This document shows, piece by piece, positions 9,290 to 22,662 of a stretch of 64,000 nt of DNA. The stretch covers positions 434,001 to 498,000 of the forward strand of contig JAXBDG010000018.1 in NCBI GenBank assembly GCA_036320915.1, in the 5' to 3' direction. The stretch's first letter is position 1, and each line of letters begins with the position of its first letter. The stretch comes from Linnemannia elongata (Eukaryota > Mortierellomycota > Mortierellomycetes > Mortierellales > Mortierellaceae). The notes beneath the pieces were generated by a model, which was not told the origin of the DNA, did not search any database, and saw only the letters and a list, made by a program, of their open reading frames with translations. Made by a program: the position numbers and the translations under genes.

Positions 9290-12184
9290 ATACCCGACTT
9301 GGTTGACGCGAGTGCGATGAAGAAATGGACGACGACGACACGCGTACCATGGTCAACTGAAGTAAGGCCAAAAGGGTGTGAGTGAGGAAAGGAAGGCAAG
9401 ACAAGGAGCCCCGAGCGATGAAAAAGTGCATGGGTGCATGCGAACCCAACAATCTTATTGGTCTTCCAGTAAGGAAGGAGACAATAACAAGCAAGTGTGA
9501 GCGAACCAGGTGATGATGAAGAGTTGTGGGCCATGACGCGCCTTGCGAACTCTGTACGAAGAAAGAAGAAAAAGTAATAATAAAAAAAGGGCCCAAAAGT
9601 CCATAGAGTTGCCCATAGCTCATCTCCTTGCCTTTCAATTGCTTGATAGTGTTGATGTAAGCGAAAGGAAGAATAAGAGAGAGCAATTCACTTTGGGGCT
9701 AGTACTCGTCAAATAGAGGGATAGCGCACAAGCAAAAGAGTGGACGAATCATAGAAATTATTCAATAAAAAAAATGATGCAATGCGCACCATGCACCCTC
9801 ACTTTTTCTTGTTCCTTTGGATCAAGCCTCTATCGCTTTCTATCCTTCCATCTTTTCTTTCACGCATACATATGTATATATACTCATACACGATGAGAAA
9901 CGGGACGAGATAGACCCTCTATGGTTTTCTAACAGCTTTATTTGTATAGCTTTTTACCCGCGTTCTATTTCTGTATGTTCCCCTTGCCTTTTCTCCCCCA
10001 ATCAGTGATGCACCTGGGCCCTGCCAATTTCCTTTGCTAATTTCAAATGTTGTACGTGTAATGTACGTACAAGACATGTTTATGGATGGTCGCATTCATG
10101 TCTCCTCCTTCCCATTCCCACTTCCCACCTACCCCTCATGTCCTTTGACATTTTCTGACAACGATAACGGGCGATACGTTATTCTGCTCTATCCACCCAT
10201 CCGCCCCCCTAACTTTTGCATGAAAGAAGAGTGTGAGAAAGATCTCGTACAAAGAAGAATGCGCATGCCAAAAACAAGTTTTGCGAGTGCGTGCGTGTCG
10301 TTGTTCTACAAGCCAGCCCTACACTCACCCTCCTCTTTCTTTTCTCGCTCTCTCGCTCGTTCCTCCTCCCTTTCGTCTCTTTCTCCTTTTACTCCCCCTT
10401 GCATGTTCTATCGTATCTTCTCTTTTCTCATTTCTCTTCACCAATTGGCGAACAGACCTTCCATCGACTCGAAGCATGAGCCGCGATAGCCTGCTCCCCC
10501 CTCCCCAAAAAATAGACGCACAATCCGAGAGAGAACATATCGCATTCACACTCTCCATCCGCGGACCTCTTGCCTACAACACTTCCCCTTCCCCCCTTCC
10601 CTCTTTCTGAACAACGCCATGTCCTCTGCCAAATGCGCCATGCCATCCATTAAATTTCGATTTTCGCGAAAAGGATCTTGCACATTGCCATGCCTCCCAT
10701 ATCCGCTCCTACCATCTTCCATCCCCCACAATTCTCACTCGACTGATTGTCGCCACAAGTAGGCTCTCTTTTCAAGGCATTGGCCTTTTGCTTTTCTGCT
10801 TCAATTGACAAAGCAGGGTGAGGGGTGGTTTATTTTTACTTACAGCCTTTTAACTTGAACCCCCTGGGAACAAGCGAGAAGCGAAAAAGTAAAAGCGAAT
10901 GCCTTTTGAAAAAAAAAAAAAAAAAAAAAAAAAGAGGCTGGGTCATCCCCCTCTCCAACCTTCTCCCCCCCCCCTTTGCGCTTTTCTTGATGTCGTTGGA
11001 CTCCGTGTGGTGCCTGAGGAAGACCAGTGCGTTTTCTCCTGCAATTTGGCTGTTTTATTTTAGTCGAGAGAGTCGGGTCGGTCAATTCGAGTCCTGAAAT
11101 AAGCAAAGATATGGATCGTTGGATTTGGACCTGTCCTTGGTCTGATCCCTTCTGCCACAGCGGCTGGTGGTGGTTGCGTTTTTTTTTTTTTTTTTTTTTT
11201 CTGATTTTTTTGTGCCGTTGAGTACTTTTGAGGTTTTGGACTACCTTTCTCTACCCCTTCCTCGTTAGCTACTCTTCACTGTCTGCGTATCGCTGAGGTA
11301 ATGGACAAGACCAAAACGAGAGAGGGGGACAGTTGGACAGGACTAGGCGAAAGAGGAAGCAAACAGATAGCAGCAGGAGAATAAAACCACTGCCCAGACC
11401 CAACCTGATTGGCCTTTCTCTCTCCCTTTCTGGCTCACACTCTGTCAGTGCGTTTTTTGCCTATCAGATTTCAATTCGCAACAGGCGCAGTGCTCTCTCT
11501 TTTTTCCTAGGCACAAAGTTGATACACACAAAAACAGAGGTTGACAAGCTGCTTTTCTAGCTTTTCTGGAACTACCGTCTCTTCCCAATGGCAATGAGTC
11601 CTTGGGCTCATTGAAAAGCTCCTCTAGCATCTATGTAGGTTCCATTCGACAACATCATCTTCGCAACTAGGCCGACACCCATGGGCAAAGTGCAAGTTTC
11701 ACGCACACATTTGAGCATTGATATAAACAAACGCAAACAGATATTCAAGATGAAAAGGTTTTTTTTCGGGCGATAAAAGTACAGTGTATTGTGTTGAACA
11801 ATGGGGGTTTGTGTGTGAGGTTGTGGGTAAAAAAGAATGAAACAAGAAAAAGTCTACATACAAAGGTTGATTGAAAAAAAGGATGAACATCGCTTATGTG
11901 TGTTTGTGGATGTGTTACTGTGAGGATGGTTTTAAAGAATTGTTAAAAAAAGAGAAAAGGGCAAAAGACAGGAAATGGGTTGAACCACCTGTTGTGTTTG
12001 ACAATTTTGAAAGAAAAAAGGATGTTCATGATGATAAGATATCCTCCTTTTCAATCGCTTCATTGCATTATTATAGATGCAGCATTGGGTCCAATGAAGC
12101 CGGTTCCATCGTTCCAGTAAAGAAAGATATTGCGGTCGTCGTTGTCGTAGTGCTACACGCCTTTTTTTTCCTTGGTTACACTCT
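9290..12184. other. Long intergenic stretch without a recognised gene
   Basis: Nearly 2.9 kb with only short frames dominated by Ser, Pro, Leu and Phe from pyrimidine runs. It contains an A24-type run at about 10910-10933 and a T22-type run near 11180-11201. The right end must hold the 3' UTR of the S-adenosylmethionine synthetase gene. I see no coding or RNA gene. Confidence 0.45.
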
Positions 12185-14027
12185 TTAGAACTTGAGCTCG
12201 CGGGGCTGCTCCCTGTTGATAGTGAAAGTAGAAGAGAAGAGAATGATGTTGTTAGCAATTGATACCTCAGACAATCATGTAGAATGCGGGAATGAACAAG
12301 CGAGCAAAAGGAGGACGTACCAGGTGAACTCATCACGACCAAAGTGACCGTAGCAAGCGGTCTTGGTGTAGATGGGCTTGAAGAGATCCAACTCCTTGAC
12401 GATGACACCGGGGCGGAGATCGAAGTTCTTCTTGACGATGGCGAGGATCTCGGCATCGGACTTGGTGCCGGTACCGTAGGTGTCGACGAAGACGGAGGTG
12501 GGCTCGGCAACACCGATGGCGTACGAGAGCTGGACAAGGGCACGGCGGGCGAGGCCAGCGGCGACAATGGACTTGGCGATCCAGCGACCAGTGTAGGCAG
12601 CAGAGCGATCGACCTTGGACCAATCCTTACCAGAGAAAGCTCCACTGTTGGTTGTTAAGAAAAAAGAGGAAACAGGAGGTTAGTGTCACGTGCAAGAAAT
12701 AATTATCGAGTAGGCTTTGTTGACATTCCAGCTGCATATGGATGGGTGCATGCGCATTCGAGCAATTGAGGCGTGAAATAGAGAAAAGACGTACCCTCCG
12801 TGAGCACCGTGACCACCGTAGGTGTCGACGATAATCTTGCGTCCAGTGACACCGGCATCACCCTGGGGACCACCGATGATGAACTTGCCAGAGGGCTGGA
12901 GGTGGTACTTGGTGTTGGCATCGAGGTACTTGGCGGGGATGACCTTCTCGATGACCTCCTCCTTGAGGGCCTTGCGGAGGGTCTCGTTGTCGACATCAGG
13001 AGAGTGCTGGACAGAGATGACAACGGTGTCAACGCGGATGGGGACAAGAGCACCACCCTCGTTCTTGTACTCGATGGTGACTTGGGTCTTCGAGTCGGGG
13101 CGGAGGTAGGGGAGGGTGCCGTCACGGCGACCGTCAGCCATCTTCTTGTTCAACTTGTGGGACAACATGAGGGTCAAGGGCATGAGCTCGGGGGTCTCGT
13201 CGGTGGCGTAACCGAACATGATACCCTGGTCACCGGCTCCAATGTCCTCGACGTTGAAGCTCTTCTGGACCAAACCCTGGTAGATATCGGGGGACTGCTG
13301 CTCGATGGCGACGAGGACGTTGCAGGTCTTGTAGTCGAAGCCCTTGGAGGAGTCATCGTAACCGATGTTCTTGACGGTCTCACGAATGATCTTCTGGTAG
13401 TCAAGGGTGGCCTTGGTGGTGATCTCTCCGAGGACCATGATCATACCGGTCTTGGCGGCGGTCTCGCAAGCAACCTTGGACATGGGGTCCTCAGCCAAGC
13501 AGGCATCGAGAATAGCATCAGAGACCTGATCGCAGATCTTGTCTGTTGGTAGGATAGAAGCAATAAATAATTTTTTTCTTGGTCAGTTTACAAAGTCGAT
13601 CTCACTCATCAAGTCTTTTTGTTGTGATCACTGAGGGATGGAGGGGAGTAGAGTGTGAAAGGGGTGTGAGTCACGAATCAACAGACTCCTGATTCGTGCT
13701 TCTCATCCTTGTCTATTTTTTATTGTTTTTCCCAAGGCGAATAGACCACTGCGCTTGTTGTCCTCGAGGTGGCTGCTGCTGTTTGTTGTTGTTTGTTGTG
13801 GTAGCGGTGAAGGAGAAGTCGCTTTGGGTGCGGCTGTTGCATATGTAGGTTGGGTTCCGCTCGATTGCCGTGTACAATTGCTATGTATTCCGATTGGCGT
13901 TTGAAATAATAACAAACGACAATAGGAACAGGAATAGGAATGAACGTGGATGATAAGATAGCAAGGTAGACATACCGGGGTGGCCCTCGCCGACGGACTC
14001 GGAGGTGAAAAGGAAGGTGTTGGACAT
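12185..14027 (-). CDS. S-adenosylmethionine synthetase
   Basis: Four exons, 13976..14027, 12795..13542, 12321..12644 and 12185..12212, with GT-AG introns of 433, 150 and 108 bp, give 383 aa, the normal eukaryotic length. The enzyme makes S-adenosylmethionine from ATP and methionine in the cytosol, feeding methylation and polyamine synthesis. The family signature GEGHPDKICDQ spans the first intron (the D codon is split). Further signatures are [36 protein letters not shown] and [15 protein letters not shown], the last spanning the second intron. The C terminus EQPRELKF is a 28-base exon. All catalytic loops look intact. A TATA-like CAATATAAAAGAAG lies about 105 bases upstream. It is the only copy seen in the window. 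Confidence 0.97.
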
Positions 14028-14129
14028 GTCTGATGAAGGTTGGGTGGAGTGAAGAGGGGATGAGGAGATGTGAAGAAGAAAAAGAGAAAAGAAAAAAAAA
14101 TAATTAGCACGGCGGTAGGCCTTCTTTTA

Positions 14130-17100
14130 TATTGAGAAATTCGAGCGAATGCCAAAGAACTTTTTTTTTTTTTCGTTTGTTTTTTTTTTTCACTCTGACT
14201 TTTTTTTTCATTCTCCCCCAACCCTTTTCTTACTTTTCTCATTGCTCTTTCTCTCTTGCACTTGGTTGTCAATTGGGTGGATGGTGAACGGTCTTCAATT
14301 GCCTTGTGCCATTATCATCCTGACTGACCATCCACGCACATATTGCTCGTCCGCTTGTTCAGCCCTGTTCCTTATTTCTCACTCTCCTTCTCCCTTTACC
14401 TTTCCTCTTCCTCTTCTTTTTCTTCTACTTTTCCTCTTCACTTTCTTTCTCCATTCTCCGCTTGGCATCATAGCTTACATGCTCAACCGAGAAGGAGCTG
14501 GGGGACCAAGAGAAACAAAAAAAAAGACCCTTCCACGTTGGCTTTCTCTAATTTTTCACATTCATATGGATTTGTTATCAAATCATCGCACGCTCTCATC
14601 ACACAATCCGCCTTCAATTACGAACCGACTGTCGGCCCTTTTTTCTTTTCTTTCTTTCTACCATCCACAATGAGAATGCATCACTCCTGACCCCTCCCCC
14701 CCAGCTGGTCTTGAATCTTTTTCCTTCTCCTACCCTCATGGTCTCCATCGCCCCTTCTTGGTTCCTCCTTGTATCATCCTGTTGACTAATGGTTGCATCC
14801 TTGCTCTCTGTCCTTGATGATCATATATCATCCATGGATCGCTATTATTTACATCTTGTCTGTACCATGGGAACAAACTTGACTTTATCCATCTTGATCA
14901 TCTCCTGTTACATGCCGTCAGATCAAATTGAATACTCATGCCATTAGCGCGTCAAGAGTCTGTGGAATGGACTAATAACAAAGAAAAAAAAACAATTCGT
15001 CCTTTTTCTAGTTGCCCTCCGTGCGCTCTGGTTGTTGTTTCAACTCGCCTGGATTCCCCTCTTTCTCCCTTTCTTTTCCTCACTTTTCCCATTTCCTTTT
15101 CTCTCGCTTCTTTTCCTCCTGCTCCCTTCTCTCGCTTCTTTTTTTTCCTGCTCCCTTCTCCCCCCTTGGTGTCGGTGTTTCCATCCTCCCTTCGTACATG
15201 CTGGTCAGGAAAATTGAATGCGGGACCAAAACCAAGTATAAGATACCGTGCTTTTCGTGTTTTCCTGTTCGACTTCCTCCTCAACTCCTGATCCGTCTAA
15301 GTAGTATGAACCTTCAAAATAAAACTACCAATTAACCAGGGTTTTCAGGCACGCACCAGCAACGATCTTTTTTTTTTTTTCTTTCCTTTCCACTAACATT
15401 CGACTGTACTTCCTCGTGGAATTGTTTGCTTTTACTTGTTATCTTTCTCCAACTTGCATCAAAATCACCTTGAACCCTTTCTTTCAGGCGCCAGAACGCC
15501 TTTTTCTTTTGATTCCCCACCCAACTTTTTTGATTCAACCCAAACCCTATTTTTGAAACGTAACTGCTTTTAAGAGTCCGCAAAGTGCAAAAGGATCAAA
15601 AAGCAGTCGCAACTGGCCAGTCCGAGTAAGGGATCCCTGTCCGAGCCAGCCAATCAGGTCATCCAGGAGGCACGTAATTTCTCACTCTTGAACCAACTTA
15701 CATGGAATTAGCACGAGGAACATGATATGCACGCCATCCGTAGGAGAGAGGCTGATTCACTGATTCACGCAACTACAGCAAACAACAGCCAGCCTCGTCT
15801 AGAAAGTAGAAACAAACAATTAACAATTGAAAGAGGGATCCAGGAACAAAAGAAGCAACTGAAAGGTGTGAAAGAGAACGTACAAGGAAAGGTACTCAGA
15901 CAAAGACGATTAGCAAAGAAAGGACCTAGAAAACCAAGGAGTCGAGGAAAAGAAAAGAAAAAAAAGATAAACGTGCATTTTTTGCTTATGCCTTTGTGCT
16001 CGTGCATTGCGTATTGTATGTGCAGTTGAACCCGTGGGAAAGAAAGGGGGGGTCAGAATGCGTGCTTGTGCACTCAAAAATGTACCTTTTTTCCTTACTT
16101 TTCCTTCTTTTTTCCTGTCTCTTGTCACACACTCTCTACCTCCCTTTGCAAAAAGACAATGATGGAGTGATTATGGGCCAGATCGATCTATTTTTTTTTG
16201 TCAGAAAACTAAGGGATGGGATTTTGATAACTGTGAATCAGATCCGCCACAGGCACAGAAATTGGAGCGTGAAAATGCGTGTGTCATGTCTTTCTTTCAT
16301 CCATCTTGCCCTCCCCCATCCAAAAAAAAAAAAAAAAAAAAAAAAAACCAAACTCCCCATTCACCCACGCAGAAGGGCTCTCTCTTCTCTGCATAAGCAT
16401 TTCATGTGCCCAAGTCGTGTAAGAAACTCAAACGTTAGATTCCTGGCCCTGCCTCGATTTCTTCCACACTCTTCCTTCTGTTCTTTGCTCTCTTTCCCCC
16501 CCCCCCCCCCCCTCTCACTCTCCCTGACCTTATTTTCGCGTGCTTGAACATGTCAACAAACACGAACAACCACATCACTATCATGAACCCTCCCACTCCC
16601 TTTCACTCTTGTTCACGCACCCCAACAAATAATTAGTGTTGGTGTCACCATCCAAAATCCAACTAACCCAACGGTCCTTCGTAAACAAGCATATGAAAAG
16701 ACAATCAGCTCTTCAGAAAATGGGGAAACGAAAAGGATGAGCGACAACGATGAACAACGAGGGAGCAACACCGCAATTCAGCTGGCGCCCGATGGCGCCA
16801 TGGCTTGATGGTTTTTGAATTTGAAAATAAGCGCAGTTGGGGTAACAAAAGGGGTGAGAAGATCATCCTAGAATCAGTAAGAGAGACTGGATGGCACCAC
16901 CATTACTATGTTTCCACTATCGTCATCAATTGCCTTCCTCATGCCTTCTCCCTTCCTTCCCTCTCCTTTTCTTCTCTTTCTTACTTTCGCCTTCACCCCT
17001 TTTTACACTCAACCCGTAACGACGAAATCCGCCTAAAGAATGGTGCCATTCTAACATTTCTTCTCTTCCTACTTTGCTACTTTTTTCGTCTCCGTTGCAA

Positions 17101-17834
17101 TCCCGTTTGTTGTTCTATTCTGCGGGTTTTCAATTGACTGGTTTTTCTATTCCCCGATAGTGGATCTACTCTCTCTTACTTGTTAACAACGATTGAATCT
17201 CAAAAGATTGGTTTTTTTTTTTTTTTTACCATTGCAATGGATGGACAAGGAGTGTGCGTTGCGTTATTTGTCATAGTTGTTGTGTTGAAAGTATCAGATA
17301 ATGCAATCAATTTTTTTTTTGCGAACAGTGAGACAACCCAGAAATCGATACCATTTCCTCCTTTCGCAGGCAAAAAAACTGTCACAGTTTGTGTGTTTTG
17401 GGTAACATGTCAAAAAGTCCCAGTCTGTGCGCTCTCCTGAATTGCACACAGGTAGATGTCCGTTGTTTTTTGCAACTGTAGAAGCTGGAGAAACCAAAAG
17501 AATGATCCACGGCATGTTATAAATTTTTGCTATTTTACTGGCTTCAATTGCTGTGTGTTTGTGTACTTTTGCCCTTTTGTCGCTTTGTCGTTTTTGTGCT
17601 CCCTTCAGTTTATTCTCCGGACAAAAAAAAAAGAAAAAAAAATGATATGAACCAGCCCCCGCTCCAGCCTCCGAATCCCTTCCCTGTCTTCCGATTGCAT
17701 CCATGACTACCCAGCGATCATTTGCACCCCGGGACTCGATCAAAAGCCTAGACTTTTTATACACACACATAATCATCCCAAAATAACCAACGTGGAAAGG
17801 TACATACACAAATCGATTTTATTCACATTGCGTA
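14130..17834. other. 3.7-kb intergenic stretch, pyrimidine-rich
   Basis: Only low-complexity frames occur. Notable tracts are T-rich blocks at 14161-14210 and 15367-15381, an A26 run at about 16321-16346, and a C16 run at about 16497-16512. Frames such as 14149..14673 and 15727..16029 are translations of these tracts (Ser/Leu/Phe- or Lys/Arg-rich) and have no motif. No tRNA-like B box was found. The region separates two minus-strand metabolic genes and may hold long promoters. Confidence 0.45.
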
Positions 17835-19899
17835 TTAAGGAGCCGCCGTTGTCGTTGGTTCCGTAGGAGCAGTAGTCGAAGGGTTAGTCTTGCGGGTGAT
17901 CATCTCAATCATCTGTTTGCCAATCACAGCAGCCTCGCCGAACCGGCTCTTGAAGAACTGAGCAGTGTCCTCAAACCGGACCCGGTAGCCCTCCATGTTG
18001 CCCAACGCAATGCACTCCTGCCATCCACGAGCTGACATCATAAACTCCATATCATCCTCTCGGATCTCCTTCTCGTACAAAGCTGCTTGCATCGCATCCT
18101 GCAAAAAGTCTTCGTTCAGGAACAAGTACTCTGAGATTCCACTGTTTTTTGTTGTTGTAATACAAATACATGAAAAGAAACGAGATATGTGAGCAAGGTG
18201 ATACAACAAAAACAAGGTGTTTCAAGAACAAAAGAACAAGAGTAGTATTAACTAGAGGGAAATGGGATTAACTTACAGCCAGAAGCGAAAGAGCGGGGTT
18301 TGACAAACCATGTGGGAGTAAGGGTTCATCTTGAGCTGGTACCAGCAGTCGACCATCGCCAGCAATGACAAATGCGAATTGGGTTTGCGCTTGTCCTTGG
18401 GCACACTACCTAGCGAGTACTGATCCAGCAGGTTATCCGACAACAAGATCTGCTCCCGATCGCCACGATTACCAAACACAAACTCTCCCGCCTATTCAAT
18501 TTGTCAATCAAAATGCATTTCAGCAAGGAATGTTAGTTTTCGTGTTAGCTGTTTATCATTCCAAAGTACGATTGCCTAATTAGAGCAAGGCAGTAGCAAC
18601 AAGAGACAGATGGGACCTACAGCGCGAATGCGGGCAACAAACTCGGCTTCCTTCTCTTGAATCATAAGCTTGAAAAGAGCGGCGACCGAAAGCGAGTACT
18701 GTTTGACCTGTGCCTTGGCCGATGGGTTCAAAATTGCCAATCCAGCATAAACTATGAAATGTACACAGTGTTAGTCTCTAGAGTATGATCGGTGAATAAT
18801 TAAAGCCTCCCTAGGCGGATCAAATTCCTTATGGTTCACAATGCCGTACCGTGCCACTTGTTAGAGAGGATACGCATGGTCATGTTTACTTTGACGTTCT
18901 CAATGCCTCCAGTGTAGGTCGGGTCAAACCACTATATCAAAAATGACATAAAGGAGATCGTTAGTCAAAGTGCAATGGTTTTGTTTGCCACCTGAACCTT
19001 ACAGTTGCATAGCCGAGGTCGCCTTACGGGAAAATTGTCTTGGTGCTTCCATGTGGTTCCCATACTCAAGAATGCCATATGAGTGACAGCCTGGGTATCT
19101 GCTGTGATCCGGTCATGCTCCTTGTACGACAGATGAGCAATCTCACTCTCGAAGCAGCTCAAGATCCTCTCCACCAGTGCCAGAGTCTCGGCAGTACCCC
19201 TGTGGTTGATGATGACCAGGGGTTGTCCCTTCGAGGAGACAGTCGGTCCATGCATAGAGTGACAGGTGATGATGTAGACATCTTCGGGCAAGTGCTTCTC
19301 GAACGCTGCAATCTCTGGTGCCTTAACCGATGTCTGACCTGCCACAATCGCTCCAATTTTCGTCGCTATTCGCGTGTTGAGACGAAAGTGTGTCAGTGAT
19401 ATATTGTCCTGGGAAGTGAATCAAATGCTTTACCAACAGCAACGAGACCACGCTCTGAGCGGACTTACAAGGGCCATAGGTGGCGACGACAGAATCGATG
19501 AACTCTGCAGGGACAGAGTACAAGATCCAGTCACTCTGACGCGAAACCAAATGCCCATCCTTCATGACGCGGATCCCTGTTCCTGCAAGCTCCTCACACA
19601 GCGCCTCATACTTGTTTGGCATATCGCACACGTTCACGCTATCCAGTTAGAGATGCCAATAGAGGTAAGGATGTTGTTAATTATTGTCGGGGGGCGCGAT
19701 TCGATCCAGATAAAACGAAACGCGCAAAAAAACTAGAACAACAGGCGCAAGTAAAGGAGCCTTACTTCTTCCAACCGGCGGCAGAGAGGGTTCTGGCATA
19801 GAGTTTTCCCATGTCACCCATTCCGATGATTCCAAGCTGGATGGTTTCCATTTCGACGATGGTCTCTTCCTGTGTGATGTTGCTGCTGGTGTTAGGCAT
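17835..19899 (-). CDS. TYR1: Prephenate dehydrogenase (tyrosine biosynthesis)
   Basis: Seven exons (19766..19899, 19469..19638, 19028..19365, 18850..18931, 18621..18751, 18277..18491, 17835..18141) join in frame across GT-AG introns to give 458 aa, the usual size for the fungal enzyme. It converts prephenate to 4-hydroxyphenylpyruvate with NADP in the shikimate-derived tyrosine branch. Near the N terminus LGIIGMGDMGKLYART carries the Rossmann GxGxxG motif (residues 26-31). Later conserved pieces are VPAEFIDSVV, CHSMHGPTV, PLVIINHRG, KEHDRITADTQAVTHM and SHLSLLAMVDCWYQL. All join sites keep the frame, and several codons are split. The protein ends in a Thr/Pro/Ala-rich tail. I see no truncation. 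Confidence 0.95.
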
Positions 19900-20653
19900 C
19901 TTTGCTTATTCTTGTGGTGCGAAACTTTAAAAATGTATTCTCTGAGAGTGCTCTGACTTGAGTGATAAGAAAGGGACGCGCGGGTGGTTGCAAGGAGGGA
20001 TTGATAGATGTCCTTGAGTGCGTGTGGTACAGTTAGTGGTGGTTTCCTGCCCTTGTTGCGGATTTCCTCGAGTGGAGGAGGAGGGCTTTGGGAGTTGGGA
20101 TGAGTGGTGAGTGAGAGAGCTGATTCGAATGGGTGATGTGCCTGAGAAAAAGAAGTGAGTGTGAGCCGTGACTGTTCGCACTGAGTCACTCGCTTTTTGT
20201 TCCCTGACTCTTTCGCATTGTGTGCACGCCCCTACGACGAACAGGTTTTATGGAGCTAGTTCAGCATCTTACAGAACAACATAGACACTTGAGCTTTTGA
20301 TAGTTCTCCACACCATGCATACAAAGCGTGAACGCATCTGTATATCTTCTCATAGGAGTGCTGAGAGTGCCAAGGCTGTCACATCAACACCACCGACAAA
20401 AAATAAATATCCATATGTTGTTGTTTGATCACTTCTTTTGCCTTTGATCCCTTCTTTCTTTCCTTTCTTCCTCTCTTCCTCTCTTCCGTACGCCACTACC
20501 ACTGCAGTCTCCCCGACCTCCTGATAGAATACACCTCTGCCGATTCCCTTTGTTGCTTTCTAAACCAAGCACAACAACAACATTTCACCTCGCCAACACC
20601 ACCTTAAAACAACCTTATTCAACAGTACATCGAGCCTACTACATCGACAAAGC
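19900..20653. promoter_or_regulatory. Divergent promoter region between TYR1 and the PARP-like gene
   Basis: The two genes start in opposite directions across 754 bases. The plus-side part holds long CT-rich tracts (about 20440-20500), typical of fungal core promoters, just before the ADP-ribosyltransferase-like start. No specific binding site could be named. Confidence 0.4.
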
Positions 20654-21559
20654 ATGACCATCCAGGGAGTCTACCTTGAGCCAGTCACCATCCAGTCCGA
20701 CGAATTCAAAGACTTCGCGGCTCGCTTCGAGCACAAGCTTGTCACTCTGTACGAGATCAACTACGCCGAACTGGTCTGCGGGTACCTGGGCGATGCGTCA
20801 GAATGGGATACTACCGCCTATTACCATGGTACCTCGCACTGCGGATGTATTGACCAACGCATCAATAACGTCTCGAACACCAGGATCAACGTCCATGAGT
20901 GGTGCACGAGCAGCATTTGTAGCACGAAGGGCATTATGACTTCTGGTCACCTCCGCACCAAGCTTGCCTCTGGCATGGAAGGTATGCATACACCTACCTA
21001 CGTTTATGACTACTGGTGAACGTATTTGTTACAATGCTCGCTGTCTTGCTTGCTAGACCATCACCATAGAGACAAATGATGTGCGGGATTTTGATCTGTG
21101 TTGTTGATTTTTTCTTTCTTTGGCGAACTAGGACATTTTTTCTCTCCTTTGGTGACAACTGCGATTGACTTTGCACGTTACAAAAGGTTGAGGTGCGTCA
21201 ACATAAACAAAAACTTTCTCAGCATTTTTATCTGCATTGCGAGGAAGATCCAATCCAGCCAAAAGGGTATCCACTACTACTATGTGCAAGATGACAGCGT
21301 AAGTGTTGGCCTTTTTTTTTTTTTTTTTTTTTTGAGTTTGGTTTTCTAGGCCAAGATTGCCCTACTTTTATTCTTTCTAACTAAAAACGTGTTGTATGTT
21401 TGCTGCGTACAATAGGATATTCTCTCGCGATTGTTCGAATCTGAGCACAAGCATGGACACCCCCAGGCCTCTGAAATGACTTCTCTTTCTCCTATGTCTC
21501 TCGCTCTGTTTCTGTACCTTGATGGTGACCTTGACCACATGGATCAACATTTGAGCTAA
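20654..21559 (+). CDS. Putative PARP-like ADP-ribosyltransferase
   Basis: Four exons, 20654..20981, 21132..21192 (or ..21186), 21244..21298 and 21416..21559, keep the frame and give about 195 aa. The PARP-catalytic-like reading is an inference from pattern: a YYHGTSHCGC segment resembles the HG[TS] NAD-binding strand, then a Cys-rich ICSTKGIM segment, then SGMEGHFFSPLVTTAIDFARY, which resembles the glycine-plus-YFSP-plus-alanine/tyrosine stretch of PARP folds and only appears when exons 1 and 2 are joined. The third catalytic residue is not obvious. The donor of the second intron is ambiguous between GTGCGT and GTTGAG. It has no signal peptide. Its 3' end faces the pirin pseudogene at 21776. 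It could instead be a decayed or lineage-specific member of the fold without activity. Confidence 0.62.
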
Positions 21560-21775
21560 AATTTGCGAACGACTCGGCTGCAACATCCCTACTTTTGTGA
21601 TCTCCCGACAATAAAGAGAACGTATCGTTGTTGCGGCAAGAAATACATGAAATATGTTCATGTACACACGTGGGCACCATGTTCACAAAAAGTTATGCTT
21701 GTTGGTCATTCAAGTTTTTTATTATACACTTATACATGTTACAAAAAGGCAAGCGAAAAGAGGGCGAAAGTTGTT

Positions 21776-22662
21776 TTAAGCGATAGTAGAACGCCAATTG
21801 CGGGCGCGTTCGAATCCGTTCTTGTTGTTCTGGTAGTCAACAAAGGTTTCATAGATCTCCTCGGACGAGTTCATCACAAAGGGATCATGCTGAACAATCG
21901 GCTCCTTCAAGGGCTCCCCAGCAATGAACACAAAGTGTGCGTCCTCATTCTTGGTCTGGATCTTGATTGTCGTGGTTCCATCCTCCGAAAGGGTGAGAGT
22001 GTGGTGGGCCTTGCCCTCGAACTCCTTGTCGCCAATATATGCGGTTCCCTTGAGCATGTAGAGGAACCCGGTGTAGGTCGAGGGGATGATCTGGGTGACG
22101 GTCTTGTTCTTGTCCATCTTGAAGTCGAAGTACATGGTGGGTGTGCGGGTGTAGACTTGGGACTTGACTCCGTGAGACTCGCCAGCGATGACCTTGACGA
22201 CAACACCGTCCTGGGGAGTAGCACGAGGGATCTGACCGTCGAGGAGTTCCTGGTACTGTGGCTCACACATCTTATGCTCCTTTGGCAAGTTGATCCAGAG
22301 CTGCAATCCATGAGCACGGGTTTGAGACTTGACAGGCATCTCCGAGTGAACAATACCTCGACCAGCAGTCATCCACTGCAAATCACCAGGTCCGATGGTT
22401 CCCTTGTGTCCTGCAAAGTCCTCGTGTTGGAACTGACCCTCGAGCATGTAGGTCACAGTTTTTCGAATCCACGGTGGGGGTGGTCAGGGAAGCCACCGTT
22501 CTTGTCGACCGAGAACTCGTCGAGCATGAGAAAGGGATCGTGGTTACGGAGTTCGGGACGTCCGATGGATCGACGGACACGGGCACCGACTCCCTCGGAT
22601 TGTTCCTTGGAGAGGACAGACCTTGTGATAGATCTGGAGAGGGGGGCAGTGGTAGCGGTCAT
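21776..22662 (-). pseudogene. Pirin (cupin) gene copy 1, one frameshift
   Basis: Pirins are iron-binding double cupins, nuclear cofactors in animals and quercetin-dioxygenase-like in bacteria. The N-terminal frame runs from MTATTAPLSRS to HPHRGFE, carrying the two metal-ligand histidines of HPH. There the sequence has two extra A residues in an A5 run (about 22460-22464), giving an immediate stop. The downstream frame resumes at VTYMLEG and continues unbroken through GIVHSEMP (third His and Glu ligands), the second cupin and the end NWRSTIA. The copy at 33.3 kb reads straight through this site, so the extra bases are a real frameshift or an assembly error in a homopolymer, not an intron. All else is intact, making this the best-preserved copy. 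It is transcribed away from the NLR at 24631. Confidence 0.9.

Noticed and set aside
12800..13552. Plus-strand 250-codon frame
   Set aside because: Antisense of S-adenosylmethionine synthetase exon 2; Gly/Leu/Asp-rich with no motif.
14149..16547. Several 100-180-codon frames in the 14-17 kb gap
   Set aside because: They are translations of T/C or A-rich tracts, overlap in several phases, and lack motifs and consistent splicing.
22455..22470. A micro-intron to explain the pirin copy 1 frameshift
   Set aside because: No GT-AG pair fits two bases, and the otherwise similar copy 3 is contiguous at this place.
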